Below, piece after piece: positions 26,695 through 35,575 of a stretch of 38,223 nucleotides of DNA. A program made the position numbers and the translations under genes. Origin of the DNA: Chrysochromulina tobinii (taxonomy: Eukaryota > Haptophyta > Prymnesiales > Chrysochromulinaceae); the NCBI GenBank assembly GCA_001275005.1, contig JWZX01002322.1:1-38223 (forward strand), written 5' to 3'. A model generated the notes under the pieces. It did not search any database. It had not been told where the DNA came from and saw only the letters and a program-made list of their open reading frames with translations. Position 1 is the first letter of the stretch. Every line of letters begins with the position of its first letter.

Positions 26695-27510
26695 GCCGAT
26701 CGGCGCGGGCACCGGCCCTGCGAGCACCGGTTTCGACCCTGGCCGCCTATCGGGGCTGGGCTGGTACGTAGCAGCTACACTGTTGCGCACTCGACCCGGT
26801 GCGATTAGAAGCGAGAAGACCTCAAGCGATACGCGAACGCGCCGCATCAGCACGGCACGCGGGGCGAGCCATCAGGGGGCGAGCGCTCCGACCTCGAGAT
26901 CGAATTCGATGAGATGACGGCCGATCCGGAAAGCCTCACACGGCGACGCATGATGCCTCACCAAAATAATGCCGCGTAACGGTGAGAAATTTTGCGCCAT
27001 CCTCCGGGTGCCGTCATGTGCGGGCCCCTCCCGCCCGGCTTTACCCCGCCCGGCGCGCCGGTCCGGACCACGCCGTCGGCCGGGTTGTCCGGGCGGCGCG
27101 GCGAATTGAAATTAAACGTAATATCGAGACCATAATCGACGCCTCACCGGCGGCAAGCGGCCCACCGACCGACCGACGGCACCGTCCACCGACGCGCCTG
27201 CGCTAGTAACGATTCGTTGGAAATCGCGAAATTCGAAAGACCTTTACGATTTAGAAATTCGTTGGATACGTGTAGAGCTCAGATGATATCCACACTCAGG
27301 CTGGTGCCGACGGACGCGCGTCGACCCGCTCCACCTAGACTGTCAGAGTCGCATCTCTGGCGCTGCGCGCGCCACGACAAAGGATTTCAACGAGTGCCCT
27401 TCCGCCGATGCATACGTAGCGCGCCGCCTCTCGCGGCGCGCCCTGTGGCCGCGACCTTGCCACACACGTAGTAGCCAGTCGCTCAACCCGTCCCCGTGCG
27501 CGAAAGACCA
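26695..27510. other. Intergenic, convergent 3' ends
   Basis: About 0.8 kb between the SAP gene and the desaturase gene stops. AT-richer at 27090-27260, where the word ATTCGTTGGA appears twice (27212 and 27256) and there is GACCGACCGACGG near 27170. No coding signal or RNA structure recognised. Confidence 0.45.
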
Positions 27511-28770
27511 TCAGTCGGCATGCAGCTTGTCGAGAACGGCAGCGGCGGCGGCGGTGTACGATTTGCGCAGCGCAAGCTCGTCGCGCCCGGTCTTGTACAG
27601 GCCATACATCATGAGCTTGACGGCGGCCACGAAGCTCATCTCGCGGAACGGCAGATTGAACTTTTTGGCGAGCGCCTTGCAGTCCCCGCGGATTTGGCGA
27701 AGGTTCTCCATGGGCATCTGAGGCGCCATGTGGTGCTCGATCTGGACGTTGAGGAAGCCCGAGATGTACCCCGCGAACGCCGACGAGCCCGCCCAGTCGA
27801 CGGTGCCGATCATCGACGACTCAAGCCACGTGGCCGTCGAGGGCAGGCGCTCGACAGCAAAGTGCGACAGGCCAAAGAAGAAGCCGAGGTACACGCCCTG
27901 GAAGGCGTACGCGGTGCAGTAGACGGTCAGGGCCTGGCTGAGCGTGCAACCCACCTTGAAGAGACCCGTGATGAAGATCGCGTAGTGGGCGAGCATCAGC
28001 GCCACCTCGTGCCACAGCTGCTTGACCACCGCATACTTACGCACTGTGAACGCGAAGATGAAGACGTAGGCGCCGAGCGCGGGAAGGAAAGTGAATGCTT
28101 GTGTGCGCAGCGACCAATCGGGCACCTGCTTGGCGAGGGTCGTGTCCCACGCAAAGAAGGGCGTCGTGCGCAGGTCGCCGTCCTCGCCGAGCACGTTCGT
28201 CTTCGCGTGGTGCTTGTTGTGGCGGTTGCGCCACCACGAGGCCGAGCCACCCTTGAGCAGGCCCTCGAAAAAGTGCTGCCACACGAGTGACACCTTGCCG
28301 AGCTCGCGGTGACCGCCCATGTGCTGCAGGAAGCCGCAGTGCGCCCACGCGGTGCCGAGAAGGAGGCCGCAGCACACCGGCGCGAGCGGCGCGAACACGA
28401 CCGCCGACACGATCGCCGCCACGACGACCAGGGCATATGAGGTCGAAGCGAGAGGCCGCGGCTCGTAGAGGCCGCGCGCACGCCACGAAGCGAGCATCTC
28501 CGTCATCGCAGTGACGTGCTCCATCGGCTGGGGTGGCATGTCGGGCCGCTCGGGCAGCGTCGGCAGTGAGTTGAGCATCAGCGTCGCCTTCTTGCTGTGG
28601 CCGTGGAAGGCCTCAAAGGCGGTCGTGGCGTCCATGCCGTGGAAGTTATCGAGGATGTTGCCCCCGGGATGACGGAACTCCTTGACATCTACTACACGCC
28701 CATGGATCTGCGTCCAAGGCTTCGCCGCTACCTTTTTCTTTGACTCCTTGGTCTCCATATCCATGCCCAT
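27511..28770 (-). CDS. Front-end fatty acid desaturase with N-terminal cytochrome b5 domain
   Basis: The 419-residue product has the full architecture of a front-end desaturase. The cytochrome b5 part carries the heme motif HPGG (residues 34-37). The three His boxes are HMGGH (150-154), HNKHH (184-188) and QIEHH (343-347); the Gln in place of the first His of the third box is diagnostic of front-end enzymes. Hydrophobic segments around 112-145 and 225-300 fit a four-helix ER membrane topology. Such enzymes insert a double bond between an existing one and the carboxyl end, in long-chain PUFA synthesis (EPA/DHA) using cytochrome b5 electrons. The WWRNRHNKHHA context is closest in style to delta-5/delta-6 enzymes; regiospecificity cannot be read from sequence alone. 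No intron seen. Confidence 0.9.
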   Translation of the reverse strand: MGMDMETKESKKKVAAKPWTQIHGRVVDVKEFRHPGGNILDNFHGMDATTAFEAFHGHSKKATLMLNSLPTLPERPDMPPQPMEHVTAMTEMLASWRARGLYEPRPLASTSYALVVVAAIVSAVVFAPLAPVCCGLLLGTAWAHCGFLQHMGGHRELGKVSLVWQHFFEGLLKGGSASWWRNRHNKHHAKTNVLGEDGDLRTTPFFAWDTTLAKQVPDWSLRTQAFTFLPALGAYVFIFAFTVRKYAVVKQLWHEVALMLAHYAIFITGLFKVGCTLSQALTVYCTAYAFQGVYLGFFFGLSHFAVERLPSTATWLESSMIGTVDWAGSSAFAGYISGFLNVQIEHHMAPQMPMENLRQIRGDCKALAKKFNLPFREMSFVAAVKLMMYGLYKTGRDELALRKSYTAAAAAVLDKLHAD

Positions 28771-29015
28771 GATGCTCAGCGCAGATCGGACGGCGATCTG
28801 ATGCGGATTACGGATTCTCTTTCACATCTCGGAAATCCTGTGAACATTGCCCGCAATGAGTCCCCGAGCAAACGACGACTGTTCCCACCCTCGAGGGCGG
28901 CGAGGTGTTTGATGCGGCGACGTCGAATGAACGCTTACGATGGCGCGCTCCCCCGGGCGCCCGACGCGGCTCTCCTCGCAATGGCGTGGCTGACTCGCCT
29001 CAGAAGGAAACAGGG
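28771..29015. promoter_or_regulatory. Shared 5' region of desaturase and coiled-coil genes
   Basis: 245 bp between opposite start codons. Immediately upstream of the desaturase ATG is the imperfect palindrome CAGATCGGACGGCGATCTG (28781-28799), a candidate protein-binding site. The plus-strand frame is open from 28905 without a better start than the ATG at 29016. Confidence 0.4.
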
Positions 29016-30422
29016 ATGGGAGCTGGCGATGACGTCAAAGGAGCCACACAGGCGCTCGTGGCTTCGTTGATGCTGTCGCAGGTCTCCGAACGCGAACGGG
29101 CGGCCGGCCTAGAATCGCAGCTCGAGAAGCTGCGCAACGCCGAGACACAGCACCGGGCCAAGCAGGAATCATCCGAGGCTAAGCAGGCATCTCTCGAAGC
29201 GGAGCTTCAGGTGCTGCGCGAGCAGAACTTGCAGAAGTGTGACGAACTTGCCGTGCTGCGCGCAGATACTGACCGGCGGCGTGAGAAGGAGCACGCCTTG
29301 GAGCTCACTCTTCTGCATGTGGCCCAGCAGGGCGAGGCGCTCATCGCAGCCGTTTGCTCGCTACTTCTGCAAGCACAGGAGACGGAGGGCGCCGCCCCGC
29401 GGATCGAGACCTCGCATGGCCTCGCAGCGGGCTGCGAACCAGCGCAGGTGATGCGAGCGAACTTCGAAGCAGCCGTTCGCGCTTTCAACGCATCGGTGGC
29501 GCAGACTGAGGACCTGATCGGGAGCGTGCGTGGCCTCGGCGAGCCTCTCGCTGGCTTCCGTGACGCGATACGCACGGCGACGCGGCCGCACCTGTGTGCG
29601 TCTAACGTGGCTCCCTTGGCGAACGGCGCCGCACGAGACAACACCAGTTGTGGCGGGAAAGGCGACGACGGCGTCTCCGATGTCGAGGGTTGCGGCGAGC
29701 AAGGCGACGATGAGGATGAGGACGACGTCTCGGACGTCGCCCCCGCCGCCTCGGACGCCGTCTCGGGCGTGGACTGGCAGGAGCGGCAGAGGCAGCAGCG
29801 GCTTCGAGAGTACGAAGCTGACCTTTGGCATCCCAAGGGCTCTGCCCACCCGCGGCCCTTGCATGCAAACTGTCGGCGGTCCGCACCCTTGCAAGCAAAT
29901 GGTCGGCGGTCCTCAGCCTTGCATGCAAATGGTCGGCGGTCACCACTCTTGCATGCTAATGGTCAGCGGTCCTCACCTGCCACGTCGTCGTCGCCGCAGC
30001 CCGAGTTGCGACCAGCGTGGCAGATGAAGTCGGACAAGGCGGAGGAGCCATCGACTGTGAATGTGAATGTGTCGACTGCTGATCAGGAGGGCGATGAGGA
30101 TGAGGAGGAAGCCGCCGCCCGTGCCTCCCTCGCAGCCCAAGGACTCTCCGGCAACGGCTGGAGTCGGAGGGCGCTAGTGTCGACCATTTTTGAGGTGGTG
30201 GTGCCCTTGGATGCTGCCTCGGGAGACACGCTCTTCGTCGCAGTGCCCGGGGGCGATGAGGTCAAGGTAGTCGTGCCTCCGGGTGTGCCACCCGGCTCGG
30301 TGCTCACGTGCTCTGCATGCACCAGCGGCAGCAATGGCAGCAATAGGAATAGCGGCAGCAGTGCGGCGGCGGAGACCGCGGTGGCACGGCTCAGCGAGTT
30401 GAGGAGATGGCGCATGGGATGA
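29016..30422 (+). CDS. Coiled-coil protein with C-terminal PG-type beta domain, unknown function
   Basis: From the ATG at 29016 the product is 468 residues. Residues about 15-115 form a coiled coil (ESQLEKLRNAETQHRAKQES). A Cys-containing helical stretch follows, then an acidic low-complexity part and a tandem 10-residue repeat coded at 29858-29977. The C-terminus (FEVVVPLDAASGDTLFVAVP, VVVPPGVPPGSVL) contains the small Pro/Gly beta motif that recurs in many algal proteins and whose function is unknown to me. Arg/Leu-rich end. No catalytic motif. Upstream the frame continues open to 28905 but without an ATG there. Confidence 0.55.
   Translation: MGAGDDVKGATQALVASLMLSQVSERERAAGLESQLEKLRNAETQHRAKQESSEAKQASLEAELQVLREQNLQKCDELAVLRADTDRRREKEHALELTLLHVAQQGEALIAAVCSLLLQAQETEGAAPRIETSHGLAAGCEPAQVMRANFEAAVRAFNASVAQTEDLIGSVRGLGEPLAGFRDAIRTATRPHLCASNVAPLANGAARDNTSCGGKGDDGVSDVEGCGEQGDDEDEDDVSDVAPAASDAVSGVDWQERQRQQRLREYEADLWHPKGSAHPRPLHANCRRSAPLQANGRRSSALHANGRRSPLLHANGQRSSPATSSSPQPELRPAWQMKSDKAEEPSTVNVNVSTADQEGDEDEEEAAARASLAAQGLSGNGWSRRALVSTIFEVVVPLDAASGDTLFVAVPGGDEVKVVVPPGVPPGSVLTCSACTSGSNGSNRNSGSSAAAETAVARLSELRRWRMG
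29858..29977 (+). repeat. 30-bp coding minisatellite x4
   Basis: Four 30-bp units (starting at 29858, 29888, 29918 and 29948) near CTTGCATGCAAATGGTCGGC encode the decapeptide LHANGRRSxP-like repeat. The frame is kept. Changes are mostly single bases. Confidence 0.9.
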
Positions 30423-31010
30423 TCTGCCTTCGGGAGACACCACGCGGAGATCAACGCACAACGGAGTTCCCCACTCGCGACGTGAGGGCACGTGGGTGTG
30501 CGAGATTCATGCGAGATGTGGGTTTGACGGGGGGATGTTCGGTGCGCGTCGTCGGGTTGCGCATAGGTCTGCGGCACCACTGTCTCGTCTCTCGTGCATC
30601 ATGTCTCGTGTGTCCTCGTCGTGTGAGGGGGGCTCATGCGACGATCGTGGGGACCACGCGTGCGTGTGGGTGTGCGGAGCGCCGGCCGTCGCGTCTCGCG
30701 ACGCCTCGCGCTTGAAGGCCAAGCCTGCCCCTATGTGCGCACATTATGTGGTGTGGGCAGACGATAGACAGAAGTATTAGTACGTCGGTGAGCGAAAGCC
30801 GAAACGTATACACTGGTAAACGCAGAATAATCTCCGTCAGCTCTCTGAGGCGTACTAAGAGCAGTTCCGGCATCGATAAAATCAACTGCTGGTCTCGCGG
30901 GTGCTCAATGGTGCGTGGCTCAGGTTAATCAATGCATGCCGTTCCGTTGCGGTTTCACAAAACTCAAAAAGCCATCTGTCCCGTTTCAAGTCCAACCCTC
31001 TTCCATTGCT
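30423..31010. other. Intergenic region upstream of EF-hand gene
   Basis: About 0.6 kb between two genes on the same strand, so it holds the 3' UTR of one and the promoter of the other. It is rich in GTGTG/CGTGTG words near 30590-30680 and becomes AT-richer after 30770. No clear gene is seen. Confidence 0.4.
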
Positions 31011-32302
31011 ATGGACCCTCTCGCAATACGCCAAGCCATCCACGATGCCGCATCGAAAATGCGGGGCGCCTTCCTCCGTGAGGACCCACAGGTACAGCTG
31101 CTTTGCGCCTCGAGTCAGCCCCCATCACCACATGGACATGCACACTCGACTGAGCCCTTGAGCAGCGTCGATGAGGCTCGGCTCGTGGCCTGAGCCTTGC
31201 CGTGACACTCGCTGTCAAATGTGATGCGCAGATGAGTGGCTACCTCGCGCCGTTCAAGGTGGCCGGATGCTTCAAGGTCGCAGGCCTCACGTTCACGGAT
31301 CCAAACGCTGTCGTCACTCAGTTCACCATCGGCGGGCGCTTCAACTGGTTTCTATTCTGCGACGCAATCGAGAAGAAGACTCAAAAGTACAGCACACTGT
31401 CGCGAACGCCGACGTCGTTCCCCTACAACGCGAGTGTGTCGTCGTTGCCTCCGCTGCTGCGAGTCGCGACATCATCAGGCTCGCTTCGTGGCGCCATGCC
31501 CGGCATGTCGATCTCCTCCAGTCAGCAGTCATTGCTGCTTCGTCCGCCACATCCGCAGGGCTTCCGAATCCCCCCGGGCTTCCACGGGCCGCCGCCACCG
31601 CGGGGCTTCAGCAGCAACATGAAATCGTCGGCAAGCGTTGGGTTGCTCATGGCTAAGCAGGGTCAGCGCGCCTCGCGCGTTCGCCAGATCTTTACAGCAG
31701 CTGACCTGCGAGCCACCGAGTTCCAGCAGCTCACACAGACCAAGCTCGAAGCCTCGACGATGCGCGCGCAGTCGAGCCGCTCGCTGCACCAGGCCGAGCA
31801 GTACTCGGACCCGGCGGAGGAGATGGGCGGCCACTACGACGCCGCCGCGTATGCCGAGCCCGAGGTTGTGCACGAGCCCGCGGCGAAGCCAAAGCCCGAC
31901 AAGGCGAAGCTCAAGAAGTCGGGGTTTGTGCAATCCGCGTCGAACGCGCTCAACAGCCGCTTCTCGGACATGTTCAAGGCGTTCCAGTACGTCGACCTCG
32001 ACCGCTCGGGTACCCTCGACAAGAAGGAGATTGCGCGAGCGCTTGATCTGTGGAACATCCCGATCGACCACGACAAGCTCGACGACCTGATCGCCGCATG
32101 CGACAGTGACGGCGACGGCCAGGTGGACTACAAGGAGTTCGTGGACGTGCTCGCGCGCGACACGGTCGCGAGCGCGGCGATGGGCAAGCGCGACATGCAG
32201 GCCCAGGAGGCCATGGGCGTCGCCGACCTCGACCCCGAGTTCCTCGGGCACAAGAAGATCAAGAACGCCAGGGCGTCGATCAACAATATGACCTTCGATT
32301 GA
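31011..32302 (+). CDS. EF-hand calcium-binding protein (2 exons)
   Basis: Exons 31011-31091 and 31232-32302 give 383 residues. The short first exon encodes MDPLAIRQAIHDAASKMRGA and joins in phase 0 to MSGYLAPFKVAGC. The N-terminal 100 residues (FNWFLFCDAIEKKTQKYSTL) and a Pro/Ser-rich linker have no named domain. The C-terminal third has two consecutive EF-hands with complete loops, DLDRSGTLDKKE and DSDGDGQVDYKE, each with acidic residues at positions 1, 3 and 12. A calcium sensor is a safe call; the arrangement recalls calcium-dependent flagellar or cytoskeletal proteins, but this is inference. A 15-bp tandem duplication codes FKVAGCFKVAG at the start of exon 2. Confidence 0.75.
31092..31231 (+). 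other. Intron of EF-hand gene (140 bp)
   Basis: Donor GACCCACAG|GTACAG, acceptor GATGCGCAG|ATGAGT, phase 0. The first frame stops at 31191-31193, so splicing (or an alternative start at 31232) is required. If the first exon is wrong, the ATG at 31232 would be the start. Confidence 0.65.
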
Positions 32303-33460
32303 AGAGTAACATCTCTCGAAGCTACGCAGTAGAGGGTCGAGCCGAGGCACGCGGCGGCCTAACATGTTGAATCTTGCATGCGTGCACACACGATGCACAC
32401 GCAGCAGCAGCGCTCGCGCTCGAGAGCTTACGAGAGCTGGCAAGGGAGCAAGGCGCCGCGTTTGCGTGCTTAATTGCATGCGCACGTCTTCAAACCGCGT
32501 AGCGCGGTCGACTCACGCATAAGGCGGTCACTTATGTTGGGTGTATGTGGGATGTTGAGCCGGATGATCAAGCGGGGTGTTGGGTGGTCGAGAAGGCCCC
32601 CAATGCATGTGGGGTCGAGAGATGCGGGACTGGCGGCCGCGAGTTCTGAATCCGATGTGCATCGGCATGCCGGATACGCACGCATACGCAGGTGGTGTGG
32701 GTCGGAAGATGTGTGCAGTGTGGGGCTGCGGGATGGGAGGGCCAGGCCCAAGCTCGCCTCCGGGCCGCCATCCTCATCGCGCGCGTCCCGTCTGGGGGTG
32801 TTCGTCGTGATCCGACATTGTCATTCCTTTGACATATCATCCGTTTCATACACACATACCGGGGTGGCTCTGCGCGGGATTAACACATTAAAACTACATC
32901 GCCGGACTTCAACGACGCAGAAAATACACACAACCGGGAAATAACGCAATCGCAAATCCACTATATTTCGATACTTAACGGGAGACGGCACTCCTTGGCA
33001 TTCCACCTTTGTCGTCGCACTCGGTTCGCGGTATTGGCTCGGGAGAGGGGGCGAGATCATGCTAGCTTAGCCGCACACCTCTGAGGACACCGCAACCGCG
33101 CGTCCATCATGCATCAAGCATCATGTGGCATTCGATGTGCGCGCCGGCAAACAGACCAAGGCAAGTCCACGTCATCGCATAGCATCACTACACTACACTC
33201 GTTGCAGCCGGCACGGCCTCCTGCGCGCCTGTGCAACGGGATCATCTCAAGCTGAGGCCCCACAGAGCCCAAAACGACGCTGGGGGGCCACAGAGCCCAA
33301 TACGACGCTGGAGGGCCACATAGCCCAATACGACGCTGGGGGCGCACAGAGCTCAAAACGACGCTGGGGGGGCACAGAGCTCAATACGACGCTGGGGCCA
33401 CAGAGGCGGCCTTACTCGTCGTCACGTAGATTGGCCCTTCGGCACGGCACTTGGCCGCCA
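32303..33460. other. Intergenic, convergent 3' ends with minisatellite
   Basis: About 1.15 kb between the EF-hand and DP gene stops. AT-richer at 32820-32970. The only structured feature is the 28-bp tandem array at 33261-33405. Short open frames across this array are repeat translations, not genes. Confidence 0.45.
33261..33405. repeat. 28-bp minisatellite x5
   Basis: Units begin CACAGAG or CACATAG at 33261, 33289, 33317, 33345 and 33373, with a further truncated start at 33399. Each carries the core CCCAA-x-ACGACGCTGGG with alternating A or T at x. The core word recurs inside the coiled-coil gene at about 23813. Array lies in the 3' region of the DP gene. Confidence 0.9.
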
Positions 33461-34955
33461 CTATCTGCGCCCGTTGGCGCCACGCCCAGCGGCGGCGGCG
33501 GCCGGCGGGTCCGTGACGAGCGATGAGTCGCGCGCGAATTGGACCAAATTCGGCGGCACGAGCGCGGTGAGCTGATCCGAGGCGCAGCGCTGCATGTGCA
33601 TGCGCTTGAGGGTCTCCGAGTCATCGTGGATCTCGAAGGGGGCAGAGAAGTTGAAAAAGATCTCCTGCTTGTCCTCGGCCATCTCGCAGTCGACCACCGT
33701 CTCCTTTTTCGTGTTGACCACGATGAAGGGCAGCGCTATCTGCGAGTCGGCGGGCGGAAGCGGCCGGCCGGCGGCCTCATTGGCGCGATTGCGCGCGATG
33801 AGCTGCTTAAAGGAGATCTGCTGCTGCACGAGGTCCTGCAGGTGCAACCGTTTACGCTCCATGCGCTCCCCGCGCGAGTTGAGGTCCATCTGGAGCCGCG
33901 CGTGCTCCTGCTCCGTGTTCGAGGGCAGCCCTCGCCACAGAATGGACTTTTTCTCCTTGTAAATGATCTCCATCGCCATGAGCACGTTGAGCGCATCATA
34001 CACGCGCCTGCGCGCACGGCATCGCAGACCGTCAGGTGTGCATCCTCGCGCACGGCGTCCGCAGGCGCAGCGCGCGCAAGGGTGCACATGCCCGAGGGGG
34101 AGAGTGCGTGCATGTGCGAAGCGGCGCGGCGGCCGAGGAGCTAACTGGAAGGGAGGAGCCAACGGTGCGCGAACAGTGCGTGCGGTGGGGCCCGGACCGT
34201 CGTATATTCTTCTCGTCGTAGGCCTGGTCAAGCGGCGATGTGCCCTCTGCCGCCATGTTCGCAAACTCCATCACCAGCTCGTCCGCCACCTCATTGTACG
34301 TCGTCCGCCCCTTTTGCTCCACCTTTTCGCACACCTTCATCGAGAAGTGGCGCAGGCCCTTGTCGCCCTGCTTGCCGCCGTGCGCACGCTGCACGCGCTT
34401 CTTCTTGGAGGCGGAATCTGTGCGTGTCACGTGCAGCATCAGTGGAACAGACAGGTCACGCATTCCCCCTATACCCATCCCCACCCTGAGTGATCAGATC
34501 GCTTGGGCTCATGGCATGGCGGCGTTGCGGCGTGCAACCCGCCCGAGCGTTTGCAGAGCTGCGCACCTCCAGCAGAGAGTGTCGCGGCGAGTTCCGCGGG
34601 GATGGACGGTCCACTCGACGAGCAATGCGGCATGTGCACGCGGGTCGGCGACGCTGCCCCGGCATAACTCCCTTGCCCATCAGATTCCTACGGGCAACAC
34701 AACGCGCGTGGGGGCCATGGGCAAACCTCTCAACGTTGCGCCGCAAGGAAATGCCCCTGCCAATAGCGACCGCAGTGCCGAGGTGGGCGTGAGGAATCAA
34801 CCGCGCGTCGGCAGCGCGACGCGCACCGCCATCGTTGATTGGCCACCATGCCCCACGTCGACTCCAAGTTCGATGCCCACGTCCTTGGCAAGGTCACCCA
34901 GGCCCAAACCCTCGATGGTGGAGTTAAATTCGTCGAAGAGGTGCACCGACGTCAT
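33461..34955 (-). CDS. Transcription factor DP (E2F dimerisation partner), 3 exons
   Basis: Exons 34955-34847, 34417-34198 and 34007-33461 sum to 876 nt, i.e. 291 residues, and all phases agree. The DNA-binding winged helix is split by the second intron: [29 protein letters not shown] and YDEKNIRR in exon 2, [20 protein letters not shown] in exon 3. The [10 protein letters not shown] helix contacts the E2F site, and the following segment ([16 protein letters not shown] and [17 protein letters not shown]) is the dimerisation and marked-box-like region. DP proteins pair with E2F to control S-phase genes. Exon 1 ([20 protein letters not shown]) is inferred from a matching phase-1 junction; a shorter start within exon 2 is possible. 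The family call is firm. Confidence 0.85.
34008..34197 (-). other. Intron 2 of DP gene (190 bp)
   Basis: Donor ATACGACG|GTCCGG and acceptor GCGCGCAG|GCGCGTG on the minus strand, phase 2. Splicing gives [13 protein letters not shown], the invariant DP recognition-helix sequence, which fixes both splice sites. Confidence 0.9.
34418..34846 (-). other. Intron 1 of DP gene (429 bp, inferred)
   Basis: Donor GGGCATG|GTGGCC, acceptor ACACGCACAG|ATTCCG, phase 1, yielding [14 protein letters not shown]. The acceptor is strong. The donor is chosen because it is the only one that joins a good N-terminal frame in phase; transcript evidence would be needed to fix it. Confidence 0.55.
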
Positions 34956-35575
34956 GCCCGCCCCGGGGATAAACCTCTCCCTCCCCCTTTGGAGGGGGCA
35001 GCCGCGGGCGCGCGGCGGGCTGTCGGCGTGGACCCTGAGGGACTTGTAGGCGCCAAGCAATCCCGAGCCAGACGTTCGGGGGTTTCGGGATTCCAGGAAT
35101 TGTGTGCGCGCGTGAGACTGTGTGGTTACGAGGTCTTGTACAATATACATGCCTTAGTAACGAGGACCCTCGTGAGTTCGGCCTTTCCAACGAGCCTGGT
35201 AACGAGACTCGTAATTAAGCTACGAGCCCAACCCTAGTAACAACCCTCGTTATCAGCATGATTTTTTTGCAGTGCATCGTTACGTCGTCCAAGATATTGC
35301 ACATCGAGCAGCTCTCTGAGTCGATGATGTAAACAGCCGGGTCACAGCCCACACGGTGCTGTGCGGCCGGGACCGCGTGTCGTCCTTGTGACGATGCAGC
35401 CCGGGCGGGTGACCCGTGTGCGACTGAGGCAGCTGCGAGGCACGCATCCGCGCTTCCGTTCAAATACGAGCTGCGGCGTGAAAAGTGCGTGAGGCCGTGA
35501 CGTGGGTCGTGTTACCGGGGAGAAAAGACCCACCCGCGGGTGTTCACAACTACTTCGCTTACGAACTGCAGTGAG
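34956..35575. other. Intergenic region with TAACGAG palindromic words
   Basis: 0.6 kb upstream of the DP gene and downstream of the RNA-processing gene. Between 35110 and 35250 the words GTAACGAG or its complement CTCGTTA occur five or six times, several as small palindromes (ACGAGGACCCTCGT, ACGAGACTCGT). This cluster is AT-richer than its surroundings. No gene recognised. Confidence 0.5.

Noticed and set aside
33261-33405. CRISPR array
   Set aside because: The 28-bp units are directly contiguous without unique spacers, and the locus is eukaryotic.
33125-33526. Open frame encoding RRWGATEPNTTLE-type repeats
   Set aside because: It is a translation of the 28-bp minisatellite in one of several open frames; the unit is not a multiple of three, so frame changes with each copy.
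34240-35049. Plus-strand open frame opposite the DP gene
   Set aside because: It spans DP exons and the inferred first intron on the other strand and shows no domain.
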